A program made the translations under genes and the position numbers. Positions 28,479-37,296 of a stretch of 64,000 nucleotides of DNA are shown here, one piece after another; within the stretch, counting starts at the first letter, position 1, and each line of letters starts with the position of its first letter. Source of the DNA: Acrocarpospora catenulata (GTDB lineage Bacteria > Actinomycetota > Actinomycetes > Streptosporangiales > Streptosporangiaceae). The stretch is taken from assembly GCF_018476525.1 (NCBI RefSeq), contig NZ_JAHCST010000036.1:27319-91318 (forward strand). Direction: 5' to 3'. The notes below the pieces were generated by a model. The model searched no databases. It was not told the origin of the DNA and saw nothing but the letters and a program-made list of their open reading frames with translations.

Positions 28479-29057
28479 ATGGCCGGGGTGACCGGGCTGC
28501 TGCTGGCCGCCGGTTCCGGCAGCCGGTTGGGCAGGCCCAAGGCGCTGGTGGAGTTCGCCGGGGAGCGGCTGGTGGACAGGGGAGTGCGGCTGCTGGAGGA
28601 GGGCGGCTGCCATCCGGTGGTGGTCGTGCTCGGGGCGGCCGCCGTACCGGTCAGGGGGGCGGTGACCGTCCTCAACCCGGACTGGGCAACTGGCATGGCG
28701 TCCTCGCTGCGGGTGGGTCTGGCGGCGGTGCCGGACGCCTCGCCCGCCGTGGTCGTCGCCCTGGTGGACCAGCCGCTGGTACGGCCCGCGGCGGTGGCCC
28801 GGCTGATCGAGGCGTTCCGGGCCGGGGCGGAGGTGGCGGTGGCCGGGTACCACGGCAAGCCCCGCAATCCGGTGCTCTTCCGGCGGGAGCGGGTGCCGGA
28901 GCTGGTGGCGACGCTGGCGGGGGACACGGGGGCGCGACCGTACCTGCGGGCCCACCCCGAGCTGGTCACCGTGGTGCCGTGCGAGGACGTGGGGGATCCG
29001 GCGGACATCGACTCGGCGGCCGACCTGGCCGCGCTGGCGGAGCGGGCGGCCTGGTGA
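28479..29057 (+). CDS. MobA/MocA-like nucleotidyltransferase
   Basis: The 192-residue protein has the nucleotidyltransferase signature LLLAAGSGSRLGRPKAL at residues 6-22 and ALVDQPLV with metal-binding Asp near 93. MocA-type members attach CMP to molybdopterin for xanthine-dehydrogenase-family enzymes. ATG directly follows the XdhC stop (TAG then ATG). Together with the MoxR, CoxE and XdhC genes it makes a maturation cassette. Cofactor specificity (CTP or GTP) is not determinable by eye. Confidence 0.9.
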   Translation: MAGVTGLLLAAGSGSRLGRPKALVEFAGERLVDRGVRLLEEGGCHPVVVVLGAAAVPVRGAVTVLNPDWATGMASSLRVGLAAVPDASPAVVVALVDQPLVRPAAVARLIEAFRAGAEVAVAGYHGKPRNPVLFRRERVPELVATLAGDTGARPYLRAHPELVTVVPCEDVGDPADIDSAADLAALAERAAW

Positions 29058-29091
29058 GGGCTGAAATGAGCCGAAATTTCGGGCGTTGGTA

Positions 29092-29181
29092 TTAACGAGA
29101 AATCCGTCCCATAGCCAGCCGCATGGCCTCCGACCAGGACACTCGCCGCTGCGGCTGTCCAGATCACGTATTTCTCATTAA
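29092..29181 (+). repeat. Dispersed 90-bp palindromic repeat, copy 3
   Basis: The ends are TTAACGAGAAA (29092-29102) and TTTCTCATTAA (29171-29181). The orientation and length match copy 1. It sits between convergent genes, and its right end supplies the stop codon (minus-strand TAA, 29178-29180) of the exonuclease-fold gene. Its palindromic form could serve as a bidirectional terminator here. Confidence 0.85.
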
Positions 29182-30065
29182 TAGCGTAAGTCGGCGGTGG
29201 CTGCCCGGTGGTCGCTGCCGGCGGCCTCCAGCACTCCGGCGGCGACGGCCGTCATGCCCCGGAAGAGGATGTGGTCCGGCCGGGTGATCGGGAAGTTCGC
29301 CGGCCAGGTGAAGCCGAACCCGCGCCCGGCCTCCTCCTGCGCGTCGGCGAGCGGCGGCACCAGCTCCTCCCGGTGCCGGTCGGTGGTGGCCGTGTTCAGG
29401 TCGCCCAGCAGGACCAGCCGGCTGCTCTTGTCCGCCGCGACGAGCTTGCCCGCGGCGGCCAGCGTCTCGTCCCTGAACTCGGTCTCGCCGGGGCGGGCCG
29501 AGGCCAGGTGCATGACGTACACGGTCACCTCGCCCTTGGGCGCCTTCACCACCGCGCGCAGCGCGCGGGCCCAGCCCAGGCCCACGTCCACCTTGCGGGC
29601 CTCCGCCAGCGGGTAGCCGCTCCAGAGGCCGACCGTGCCGACCTGGAAGTGGTGCGGGTAGCGGGAGTTGAGCTCCTTGGCGGCCGGGCCGCCCGGGGTC
29701 AGCTCCTGGAGCGCGACCAGGTCGCGGCCCTGCGAGACCTCCCGTACGGCCGTCGCGGACAGGTCGTTGGAGACACCCACGTTGAGGGTGGCCACCGTCA
29801 GGTCCGCCGTGCCGCCGGGCGGGCTGCGCAGCAGGCTGGGGCCGAACATGACCCCCCAGACCAGGGCCGGGAGCAGCGCGACCAGCAGGGTCGCCCGGTG
29901 CCTGGCGGCCAGCGCGGCGGCCAGCAGCACCGGCACGCCGAGCCCCAGCCAGGGCAGCACGCTCTCCAGCACGGCGGTCGCCCCGCCGAGCGCGGGCAGC
30001 AGCCGGTGACCCGCCAGCACCGCGGCCAGCGCGGCCGCGAGCACGATGACCGCACCTCTCAGCAA
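29178..30065 (-). CDS. Membrane-anchored endonuclease/exonuclease/phosphatase-family protein
   Basis: The 295-residue product has three N-terminal membrane helices (about residues 3-22, 30-50 and 55-75). An extracytoplasmic EEP domain follows: LTVATLNVGV, LVALQEL with metal-binding Glu, LLGDLNTATTD and the terminal GSDHRAA catalytic His pair. Members cleave phosphodiester bonds in DNA, inositol phosphates or lipids; the substrate is unknown. TTG 30065 is preferred because GGGGAGGG precedes it; longer in-frame readings run into the divergent gene. The last codon and stop fall in repeat copy 3. Confidence 0.85.
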   Translation of the reverse strand: MLRGAVIVLAAALAAVLAGHRLLPALGGATAVLESVLPWLGLGVPVLLAAALAARHRATLLVALLPALVWGVMFGPSLLRSPPGGTADLTVATLNVGVSNDLSATAVREVSQGRDLVALQELTPGGPAAKELNSRYPHHFQVGTVGLWSGYPLAEARKVDVGLGWARALRAVVKAPKGEVTVYVMHLASARPGETEFRDETLAAAGKLVAADKSSRLVLLGDLNTATTDRHREELVPPLADAQEEAGRGFGFTWPANFPITRPDHILFRGMTAVAAGVLEAAGSDHRAATADLRY

Positions 30066-30174
30066 GATCCCTCCCCAGCCCTCGCATCCATCGTCCCGGA
30101 CATATTGGACCGGTGGCCTCACGTGTACCCTCGGAATGCCAACGGAACAAGATTCGGTTGAGAGGGACGGCTTC

Positions 30175-31209
30175 ATGCGGATCGGGATGGCTCTGGAGTA
30201 CTCGGCAGGCTTCAAACAGACCGTGGAGGAGCTGGCCGACTTCGAGAAGGCCGGTCTGGACATCGTCTTCGTGGCCGAGGCGTACAGTTTCGACGCGGTC
30301 AGCCAGTTGGGGTACATCGCGGCCAGGACCGAGCGGCTGCGCATCGCCTCCGGCATCCTGCCGATCTACTCGCGCACCCCGGCGCTGCTGGCGATGACCG
30401 CGGCCGGCCTGGACTACGTCTCCGACGGGCGGTTCGTGCTCGGGCTCGGGGCGTCCGGGCCGCAGGTGATCGAGGGGTTCCACGGCGTGCCGTACACGGC
30501 GCCGCTGGAGCGCACCCGGGAGATCATCGAGATCTGCCGGAAGGTGTGGCGGCGGGAGAGGCTGGAGTACCAGGGGCGGCACTACACGCTGCCGCTGCCC
30601 GGCGGCACCGGTCTCGGCAAGCCGCTCAAGCTGATCAACACTCCGGTCCGGGAGCGGGTGCCGATCGTGATCGCCGCCATCGGGCCGAAGAACGTGGAGC
30701 TCACCGCCGAACTGGCCGAGGGCTGGGAGCCGATCTTCTACCTGCCGGAGAAGGCCGCCGAGGTCTGGGGCGGCGCGCTGGCCGCCGGGAAGGCCCGGCG
30801 GGACCCGGCGCTGGGCGAGCTGGACGTGGTCGCCCAGGCGCCCCTGGCCATCGGCGACGACGTCGAGGGCCTGCTCGAACTGATCCGCCCGATGGCCGCG
30901 CTCTACATCGGCGGCATGGGCGCCAAGGGCCGCAACTTCTACAACGACCTGGCCCGCCGCTACGGCTACGAGAAGGAGGCCGAGCTCATCCAGGAGCTCT
31001 ACCTGGCCGGCCGGAAGGAGGAGGCGGCCGCCGCGGTCCCGCGCGAGCTCCTGGTCAACATGTCCCTCATCGGTTCTGAGGGCTTCGTCCGCGACCGCGT
31101 CCAGGCCCTGCGCGACTCCGGCGTCACCACCATCAACGTCACCCCGATCGCCGCCACCCACGCCGACCGCCTCGCCCTGATCGAAAGGATCCGTGACATC
31201 GCCGACTGA
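30175..31209 (+). CDS. LLM-class F420-dependent oxidoreductase
   Basis: The 344-residue luciferase-like monooxygenase fold protein should use coenzyme F420 for a two-electron reduction or oxidation; the substrate is unknown. Typical features are MRIGMALEYS at the start, a barrel strand with VFVAEAYSFDA, GSGILPI-type segment ASGILPIYSRTP, LGLGASGPQV and IAAIGPKNVELTAELAEGW. ATG 30175 is chosen with GAGAGGGA upstream; the frame is open further back, but that part overlaps the divergent gene's promoter. It stands alone. Confidence 0.92.
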   Translation: MRIGMALEYSAGFKQTVEELADFEKAGLDIVFVAEAYSFDAVSQLGYIAARTERLRIASGILPIYSRTPALLAMTAAGLDYVSDGRFVLGLGASGPQVIEGFHGVPYTAPLERTREIIEICRKVWRRERLEYQGRHYTLPLPGGTGLGKPLKLINTPVRERVPIVIAAIGPKNVELTAELAEGWEPIFYLPEKAAEVWGGALAAGKARRDPALGELDVVAQAPLAIGDDVEGLLELIRPMAALYIGGMGAKGRNFYNDLARRYGYEKEAELIQELYLAGRKEEAAAAVPRELLVNMSLIGSEGFVRDRVQALRDSGVTTINVTPIAATHADRLALIERIRDIAD

Positions 31210-31264
31210 CCCAGGGAAGAGCCGGCTGTGCGTGACGCACGGTTCGGGGCGGTCGGCTGTGCAT

Positions 31265-31295
31265 ACGGCACCATGACGGGCCAGGTGCCGTTTCC
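31265..31295. terminator. Terminator hairpin between convergent genes
   Basis: ACGGCACC (31265-31272) pairs with GGTGCCGT (31284-31291) around an 11-nt loop and runs into TTCCC. It lies between the F420 oxidoreductase and the convergent GH9 gene, so it may serve both. Confidence 0.5.
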
Positions 31296-31322
31296 CACCC
31301 TCGGAGCCACCAGCTCATCGGC

Positions 31323-33191
31323 TCAGTCGCGGGACATGAGAGTGAGCGCGTACAGGGCGATGGCGGCGAAGTCGTCGGCCGGTTCTGAGGCCTGCCAGGA
31401 GCGCACGTCGTCCACGTAGCGGGCGCCCCGGCCGGTGAACTCGGCGTAGCGGTCCACGCCGTCGGGCGGGCAGTGGTTCATCTCCTCGAAGTGGCCGCCC
31501 AGGCCGTCGGCGAACAGGTCCTCGCTGTTCGGGCCGTTCACCACGGCGCCGGTGAGCGGCTTGGGGAAGCCGAGGTTGGCGATCTGGTGGTGCGGGCACT
31601 TCTCGTAGTTCTCGCCCACCCCGACCATGAAGGACACCCCCCAGGGGTTGGCGCCCAGCGCCCAGCCGCGCTGCCGGGTGCCGAAACCGTCATAGCCGGG
31701 GTCCCCGCTCACCGACCGGTAGAGCCGGGCGGTGGCGGCCAGGCCGAAGGCGTGCGGCACCGCGTCGAACTGGGCGTACTCGGCGCCCGCCTGGAACGGG
31801 TCGGAGCCCGCCCGGGCGGCGCCGATCTCCAGCTGGGCCTTCAGGTCGGCGATCAGGTTCTGCTCGCCCACCGCGAGACCCCTGGCGTCCGCGCCGCGCA
31901 GGGCGAGCACCAGGTCGCGGTGGGCCAGGGCGCTCACGTCGTACAGGTTGAGGGTGTCCCCGCCGGCCTCGTGGGTCAGGTACTGCCCGGCCCAGTGGGC
32001 GGCCTGGGCCAGCCAGGCGCCCGCCCGGGGGTCGCCCAGCCGCCGGGCGGCCAGCGCCAGCTCGGCCCCGCCCAGCTCCATGTCGTCCCGCCAGTTGCTC
32101 TCGGGGTAGAACGCGAACGGCAGCGAGGTCACCAGGCGGCCGACGTTGGTGGTCCTGGCCTGGGCGTAGACCGTGGCGGCCCGGTCCAGCCAGCGGCGGG
32201 CCTTGGCGCGGTCCGGCTCCACCTGGGCGGCCAGCGCGAAGGCGGCGGCGGTGCGGCCGGTCAGGTTGGGGCTGATCGGCTGGCCGGGCGGGGCGGCCCG
32301 GAACACCGGGCGGTGGCGGATGTGGCGCCGGTCCGCGCCGGTGTCGTGGTCGTCGGCCTCGGGCAGCCGCCAGACGTCGTGGTCGCCGACGAAGGTGCCC
32401 TCCTCGTTCCCGGCGCCGATGCCGACCTGGATGTAGAGGGTCCTGGTCTGCTCGTCCCACATCTTGTCCAGCCAGCGCAGGCCGTGCCTGGCCTCCGCGG
32501 CCACCTCGGGGCCGCCGCCGTCCCGGCGGGCCGCCCACATGAGGGTGTCCACGTACGCCAGGATGTGGGTGAACTTGAGATAGTCCCCGGCGTCGAACCA
32601 GCCGCCCTCCACGTCGACCTTCTTCTGGCCGCCCGCCGGGGTCAGCTCGCCCTTGATCACGTCGGTGTCGTCCCCGGCGAAGGTCGGCCACTCGTACACG
32701 GTCGCGGCCCGGTCGTTGCGGTGGCTGGGGCGGCGGCCGAAGGCGCCGGGGACGACGTCGGCGCCGTCGCGCTGGCTCTGGAAGAAGGTGAGCGCCTTGG
32801 CCGCGGGTCCGGCGAACAGGCGCGCGGGGGCCACCTGGAACTCGGGCGAGGTCAGGCCGCCCGCCTTGATCCGGTAGCCGCCCGGCCGCTCAAGCGCGGA
32901 CAGGTCGAGCAGGTGGACGTGCGGGTAGCGGGTGTTCCACGGCCCCCGGTCGCCGCCGGCCGAGCCGGTCAGGACCGTACGGCCCCGGCCGTCCACCACC
33001 GTGAAGGGCAGGTTGCCCGCGGCGGTGGTGCTGAGCAGGTAGGCGTGTTTGCTCTCCGCCGGGGCGAACCCCAGCTGGTCGACCCGGATGAACCCGGTCA
33101 CCCGGGTGCCCGCCGCGGCGGCCGGGATCCCTGGGACCACTCCGGCCAGGGCGGTCAGCAAGGCTGTCGACGCTAAAGCCAGGACTCTCAT
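31323..33191 (-). CDS. Secreted glycoside hydrolase family 9 (cellulase-type) enzyme
   Basis: The 622-residue protein has a signal peptide (hydrophobic core LALASTALLTALAGVV, cleavage near AAAAG at about 28), a cellulase N-terminal Ig-like domain (FIRVDQLGFAP onward to about 115) and a GH9 catalytic domain. The GH9 base motif GGWFDAGDYLKF is clear, and the C-terminal SEPADDFAAIALYAL supplies the candidate proton-donor Glu. It should cut beta-glucans outside the cell; the exact substrate is unproven. ATG 33191 is chosen over GTG 33197 because GGGGAG lies at good spacing to it. A perfect operator-like palindrome lies 17 nt upstream. There is no carbohydrate-binding module. Confidence 0.9.
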   Translation of the reverse strand: MRVLALASTALLTALAGVVPGIPAAAAGTRVTGFIRVDQLGFAPAESKHAYLLSTTAAGNLPFTVVDGRGRTVLTGSAGGDRGPWNTRYPHVHLLDLSALERPGGYRIKAGGLTSPEFQVAPARLFAGPAAKALTFFQSQRDGADVVPGAFGRRPSHRNDRAATVYEWPTFAGDDTDVIKGELTPAGGQKKVDVEGGWFDAGDYLKFTHILAYVDTLMWAARRDGGGPEVAAEARHGLRWLDKMWDEQTRTLYIQVGIGAGNEEGTFVGDHDVWRLPEADDHDTGADRRHIRHRPVFRAAPPGQPISPNLTGRTAAAFALAAQVEPDRAKARRWLDRAATVYAQARTTNVGRLVTSLPFAFYPESNWRDDMELGGAELALAARRLGDPRAGAWLAQAAHWAGQYLTHEAGGDTLNLYDVSALAHRDLVLALRGADARGLAVGEQNLIADLKAQLEIGAARAGSDPFQAGAEYAQFDAVPHAFGLAATARLYRSVSGDPGYDGFGTRQRGWALGANPWGVSFMVGVGENYEKCPHHQIANLGFPKPLTGAVVNGPNSEDLFADGLGGHFEEMNHCPPDGVDRYAEFTGRGARYVDDVRSWQASEPADDFAAIALYALTLMSRD

Positions 33192-33207
33192 CGGCACACT
33201 CCCCGCG

Positions 33208-33230
33208 AAGTTAGGAAAGGTTCCTAACTT
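33208..33230. promoter_or_regulatory. Perfect 10-bp inverted repeat, likely operator of the GH9 gene
   Basis: AAGTTAGGAA (33208-33217) and TTCCTAACTT (33221-33230) are perfect inverted arms around 3 nt. The core AGGAAAGGTTCCT resembles palindromic AGGAAA/TTTCCT operators described for actinobacterial glycoside hydrolase genes. It lies between the GH9 start and the divergent peptidase promoter. Confidence 0.6.
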
Positions 33231-33266
33231 CCTAGCCTGGGCCGGGAATCACGTCAACATATGCCG

Positions 33267-33282
33267 TAAATTTCATCGCATG
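33267..33282 (+). promoter_or_regulatory. Leaderless promoter -10 box of the Xaa-Pro peptidase gene
   Basis: TAAATT (33267-33272) is followed by 7 nt and ATG 33280, with no ribosome binding site. It is unusually AT-rich against the local background. Confidence 0.5.
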
Positions 33283-34320
33283 ACCTATGCCGAACGGCGG
33301 CGCCGGCTGGCGGCCGGGATCGCCGCCCAGGATGTGCCCGCGCTGCTGGTGACCCGGGCCGTCAACGTGCGCTACCTCACCGGCCTGGCCAGCTCCAACG
33401 CCGCCGTGCTGGTCCGCGCCGACGGCACCGCCACGCTGGCCACCGACGCCAGGTACCTGACGACCGCCCGGCAGAACTGCGCCGACCTGGAGGAGATCGT
33501 CCAGGCCAGGGACGTGGCCGCCGCCCTGCTCGGCCCGGGCGCGGCCGTCGAGGCGCACGACATGACGGTGGCCGACTACCGGCGGCTCGGCGGCGACATG
33601 CCCGCCCTGACCGGCCTGGTGGAGGGCCTGCGCACGGTCAAGGACGAGACCGAGATCGCCGCGCTGCGCCGTGCCTGCGCCGTCACCGACGAGGCGTTCG
33701 CCCAGGTCGTCTCCGGCATCGCGCCCGGCGACACGGAACGCGAGATCGCCCGCCGCCTGGAGTTCCGTATGATGGAACTCGGCGCGGACCAGCCCGCCTT
33801 CGCCACCATCGTGGCCTCGGGCCCCAACGGCGCCGTGCCGCACCACGCCCCCACCGACCGCCCAGTCGAGCGCGGCGACCTGATCACCATGGACTTCGGC
33901 GCGCTCTGCGAGGGCTACCACGCCGACATGACCCGCACGGTCGCGCTCGGCCCGCCCGCCGGCTGGCAGCGCGAGATCTACGACCTGGTACGCCAGGCGC
34001 AGCGGGCCGGGCGGCACGCGCTCCGCCCCGGGGCCACCGCCCACGAGATCGACGCCGCCGCCCGGGACCTGATCGCCGGCGCGGGCCACGCCGAGCACTT
34101 CGAGCACGGGCTCGGCCACGGTGTCGGCCTGGAGATCCACGAGCTTCCGTTCCTCGGCCCCGACAGGACCGGTAGACTAGAGGATCGAGTTCCGATCACG
34201 GTCGAGCCTGGGGTCTACCTGCCGGGCAAGGGCGGTGTGCGCATCGAGGACACGCTGGTGACGCGTGCCGACGGGCCGGAGCTACTCACTCTGACGACCA
34301 AGGAGCTGCTCGTCCTGTAG
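33280..34320 (+). CDS. pepQ: Xaa-Pro aminopeptidase (M24B)
   Basis: The 346-residue metallopeptidase should release N-terminal residues before proline or split X-Pro dipeptides. The creatinase-like N-domain (about 1-125) is followed by the pita-bread fold with metal ligands in MDFGALCEGYHADMTRT (two Asp), HGLGHGVGLEIHE (His), VEPGVYLPG (Glu) and VRIEDT (Glu). ATG 33280 matches the family start and follows a leaderless-type -10 box; a longer in-frame reading back to 33049 would run through the GH9 gene. efp follows 27 nt later, a common actinobacterial neighbour. Confidence 0.93.
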   Translation: MTYAERRRRLAAGIAAQDVPALLVTRAVNVRYLTGLASSNAAVLVRADGTATLATDARYLTTARQNCADLEEIVQARDVAAALLGPGAAVEAHDMTVADYRRLGGDMPALTGLVEGLRTVKDETEIAALRRACAVTDEAFAQVVSGIAPGDTEREIARRLEFRMMELGADQPAFATIVASGPNGAVPHHAPTDRPVERGDLITMDFGALCEGYHADMTRTVALGPPAGWQREIYDLVRQAQRAGRHALRPGATAHEIDAAARDLIAGAGHAEHFEHGLGHGVGLEIHELPFLGPDRTGRLEDRVPITVEPGVYLPGKGGVRIEDTLVTRADGPELLTLTTKELLVL

Positions 34321-34347
34321 GGCGGCCCGAAAGCAGGAGAACCACAC

Positions 34348-34908
34348 GTGGCGACGACGAACGACCTCAAGAACGGACTGGTGCTGAAGCTCGACGGCGG
34401 CGAACTGTGGGCCGTTGTGGAGTTCCAGCACGTCAAGCCCGGTAAGGGCGGCGCGTTCGTCCGTACCAAGCTGAAGAACGTGCGCTCCGGCAAGGTGGTC
34501 GACAAGACCTTCAACGCCGGCGTCAAGGTGGACGTGGCCACCGTGGACAAGCGGGAGATGCAGTTCTCCTACATGGACGGCGGCGAGTTCGTGTTCATGG
34601 ACACCGAGACCTACGACATGCTCAACGTCCCCCGGGTCTCGGTCGGCGACGCCGCCAACTACCTGCTGGAGAACATGACCGCCACGGTGGCGCTGAACGA
34701 GGGCGAGGTGCTCTACGTGGAGCTCCCGGCGGCGGTCGAGCTGGTCATCGCGGAGACCGAGCCCGGCCTCCAGGGCGACCGCTCCACCGGCGGCACCAAG
34801 CCCGCCACGCTGGAGACCGGCGCCGAGATCAAGGTGCCGCTGTTCATCACGACCGGCGAGAAGGTCAAGGTCGACACCCGTACCGGCGACTACCTCGGTC
34901 GCGCTTGA
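34348..34908 (+). CDS. efp: Translation elongation factor P
   Basis: EF-P binds stalled ribosomes and helps peptide-bond formation at polyproline stretches. The 186-residue product has the normal three beta-barrel layout; the KOW-like domain has [18 protein letters not shown], with the tip lysine in PGKG. The C-terminal OB segment ends [22 protein letters not shown] precedes the GTG start. Several proteins here have long proline runs (FtsI, FtsL, the 62.7 kb protein), so EF-P is likely relevant to them. The stop overlaps the nusB start. Confidence 0.98.
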   Translation: MATTNDLKNGLVLKLDGGELWAVVEFQHVKPGKGGAFVRTKLKNVRSGKVVDKTFNAGVKVDVATVDKREMQFSYMDGGEFVFMDTETYDMLNVPRVSVGDAANYLLENMTATVALNEGEVLYVELPAAVELVIAETEPGLQGDRSTGGTKPATLETGAEIKVPLFITTGEKVKVDTRTGDYLGRA

Positions 34909-35318
34909 TGTCAGCCCGGGGGAAGGCCCGGCGGCGCGCCCTGGACATCCTGTTCGAGGCCGAGGCCAGGGGCCGCAGCCCGCTGGAGGTGCTGGCCGAG
35001 CGGGTGGAACGGGCCGAACCGCCGGTCAACGAGTACACGGTCACCCTCGTCGAGGGGGTGACCCGGCACATCGGCCGGGTCGACGAGCTCATCTCGACCT
35101 ACGCCGAGGGCTGGACGATGGAGCGCATGCCGGCCGTGGACCGCAACATCCTGCGGGCCGGCACCTACGAGATGCTCTGGTCGGCCGAGGTGCCCGAGGG
35201 CGTGGTGATCAGCGAGTGGGTGCACCTGGCCGGGGAGCTCTCCACCGACGAGTCCCCCCAGTTCGTCAACGGCATCCTCGCCCGCTTCAAGCAGCTCAAG
35301 CCCTCCTTGGTGCTGTGA
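34908..35318 (+). CDS. nusB: Transcription antitermination factor NusB
   Basis: NusB binds boxA RNA with S10 to help transcribe rRNA operons. The 136-residue all-helical product starts SARGKARRRALDILFEAE and has the conserved VDELISTYAEGWTMERMPAVDRNILR and SDESPQFVNGIL-type end (TDESPQFVNGILARF). ATG 34908 shares its first base with the efp stop, implying translational coupling. Confidence 0.97.
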   Translation: MSARGKARRRALDILFEAEARGRSPLEVLAERVERAEPPVNEYTVTLVEGVTRHIGRVDELISTYAEGWTMERMPAVDRNILRAGTYEMLWSAEVPEGVVISEWVHLAGELSTDESPQFVNGILARFKQLKPSLVL

Positions 35319-35340
35319 CCGCGAACGTTAGGGGACGGTA

Positions 35341-36036
35341 GTGCGCGACGCCTTGGCAGGAGTGGTGTGGGACGCCCTGCGTCCGGTCCTGGCCGACCGG
35401 CGGCTGGACATCGTGGACGCCGGGGGCGGCACCGGCGGGTTCGCGGTGCCGCTGGCCCGGCTCGGCCACGCGGTCACCGTGGTGGACCCGACGCCGGACT
35501 CGCTGGCCGCGCTGGAGCGCCGGGCCGCTGAGGCGGGCGTGACGGTCACCGGGATCCAGGGGGATGCCGGTGATCTCGGCGAGCTGCTCCCGCCCGGCAG
35601 CGCGGATCTGGTGCTCTGCCACAGCGTGCTGGAGTACGTGGAGGATCCCGCCGCCGCGCTGGCCGCCGCCGCCGGGCTGCTCCGGCCGGGCGGCGCGCTC
35701 AGCGTGCTGGCCGCCAACCCGGTGGCCACCGCCGTCCACCGCGCCCTGGCCGGCAACTTCGGCGAGGCCCGCCGGGCGCTGGCCGACACCGCCGGGCGGT
35801 GGGGCGAGAAGGACCCGACCCCGCACCGGTTCACCCCGGAGGCGCTGACCATCCTGCTGGCCAAGGCCGCCTTCACCGTCGGCGAGGTGCACGGCGCCGG
35901 GGTCTTCGCCGACCTGGTGCCCGACCGGCTGGCCGAGGCCGATCCGGACGGCCTGGCCAAGTTGGAGCGGGCCGCCGCGGTCCACCCGGTGCTCCGCGAC
36001 ATCGCCACCCGGGTGCACGTGCTCGCCTACCGGTAG
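35341..36036 (+). CDS. Class I SAM-dependent methyltransferase
   Basis: The 231-residue protein has the SAM-binding motif IVDAGGGTGGFAVPLA at about residues 24-39, the acidic post-I residue in VTVVDPTPDSL, and LVLCHSVLEYVEDP as motif IV. It resembles CmoA/UbiE-like methyltransferases but the substrate is not recognisable. GTG 35341 has AGGGGACG upstream. Its stop codon TAG (36034-36036) overlaps the LexA box of dinB. Confidence 0.88.
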   Translation: MRDALAGVVWDALRPVLADRRLDIVDAGGGTGGFAVPLARLGHAVTVVDPTPDSLAALERRAAEAGVTVTGIQGDAGDLGELLPPGSADLVLCHSVLEYVEDPAAALAAAAGLLRPGGALSVLAANPVATAVHRALAGNFGEARRALADTAGRWGEKDPTPHRFTPEALTILLAKAAFTVGEVHGAGVFADLVPDRLAEADPDGLAKLERAAAVHPVLRDIATRVHVLAYR

Positions 36037-36048
36037 AACAGGCGTTCG
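36035..36048. promoter_or_regulatory. LexA (SOS) box upstream of dinB
   Basis: AGAACAGGCGTTCG contains GAAC-N4-GTTC, the core of the Gram-positive/actinobacterial SOS box (CGAACNNNNGTTCG). It lies just before TAGACT (36051-36056), a likely -10 box that is 7 nt from the dinB GTG, so LexA would cover the promoter. Confidence 0.75.
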
Positions 36049-36063
36049 GATAGACTCGGCCCT

Positions 36064-37296
36064 GTGTCCAGGAAGCAGATGTTGCCGGGCGGGGGCGGCG
36101 GTCTCGCGGACGACTCCGGCTGCCCCATCCTGCACGTGGACATGGACGCCTTCTTCGCCAGCGTGGAGCTGATCGACCGGCCGGAGCTGGTGGGACTGCC
36201 CGTCATCATCGGGCACACGGGGGGCCGCGGCGTGGTGCTCAGCGCCACCTACGAGGCCCGCAGGTTCGGGGTGCACTCGGCGATGCCGATGACCCGGGCC
36301 CGCCGCCTCTGCCCGCAGGCCGTCGTCATCCCGCCCAGCCACGGCAAGTACGGGAGGATCTCCCGAGGCGTGATGGAGATTTTCCACGCCGTCACCCCCG
36401 ACGTGGAGCCGCTCTCGGTGGACGAGGCGTTCCTGGACGTGAGTGGCGCCCGCCGCCGCCTCGGCTCCCCGGCCGCCATCGCCATGATGATCCGCGCGCA
36501 GGTGGCCGAGCGGTTCGGCATCACCTGCTCGGTCGGCGTGGCCAGCACCAAGTTCGTGGCCAAGCTGGCCTCCCGCGAGTGCAAGCCGGACGGGCTGCTG
36601 GTGGTCGCCGCCGACCGGGTGGTGGAGTTCCTCCACCCGCTGCCCGTGGCGGCCCTGTGGGGCGTCGGGGAGCGCACCGAGCAGGCGCTGACCCGGCTGG
36701 GCATCCGGACCGTCGGGGATCTCGCCCAGGTGCCGGTGGCGACCCTGCGCCGGGAGTTCGGCGTCGCGGGCGCCCAGCTGGCCGCCCTGGCCTGGGGGCG
36801 GGACGAGCGCCGTGTGACATCGCACACACCGGACAAGAGCATCGGCAACGAGGAGACCTTCGACCACGACGTGGACGACCCGGAGACCATCGAGCGGGAG
36901 CTGCTGCGGCTGTCGGAGCGGGTGGCCGCCCGGCTGCGGGCCGGGGCCCTGGTGGGCCGCACGGTGAGCGTGAAGCTCCGCCGCGCGGACTTCACCACCC
37001 TCACCCGCTCCCGCACCCTCCGCGAGCCCACCGACGTGGCCAAGGAGATCCACGCCACCGCCTGCGAGCTCTACCGGGCCGCCGGCCTGGAGCGGGTCAG
37101 GCTCCGCCTGGTCGGGGTCCGGATGGAGAACCTGCGCCCGGCCGGCACCGCGACCCGTCAGCTCGGCCTCGGTGACAGGGAGACCGGGTGGCGGGAGGCG
37201 GAACAGGCGATGGACAAGGCGATCCAGCGTTTCGGTCCGGATGCGGTACGCCCGGCTTCGCTGGTTCGCCGTCCGTTTGATGGAATGGATCTATGA
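36064..37296 (+). CDS. dinB: DNA polymerase IV (Y family)
   Basis: DinB is the error-prone polymerase for lesion bypass. The 410-residue product has LHVDMDAFFASVE (first metal-binding Asp), YEARRFGVHSAMPM, SVDEAFLDVSG (second acidic site), the thumb segment WGVGERTEQAL, and a little-finger domain. The segment RQLGLGD near residue 363 may be a beta-clamp-binding motif. GTG 36064 fits a leaderless start behind the LexA box, so the gene is very likely DNA-damage inducible. Confidence 0.95.
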   Translation: MSRKQMLPGGGGGLADDSGCPILHVDMDAFFASVELIDRPELVGLPVIIGHTGGRGVVLSATYEARRFGVHSAMPMTRARRLCPQAVVIPPSHGKYGRISRGVMEIFHAVTPDVEPLSVDEAFLDVSGARRRLGSPAAIAMMIRAQVAERFGITCSVGVASTKFVAKLASRECKPDGLLVVAADRVVEFLHPLPVAALWGVGERTEQALTRLGIRTVGDLAQVPVATLRREFGVAGAQLAALAWGRDERRVTSHTPDKSIGNEETFDHDVDDPETIERELLRLSERVAARLRAGALVGRTVSVKLRRADFTTLTRSRTLREPTDVAKEIHATACELYRAAGLERVRLRLVGVRMENLRPAGTATRQLGLGDRETGWREAEQAMDKAIQRFGPDAVRPASLVRRPFDGMDL

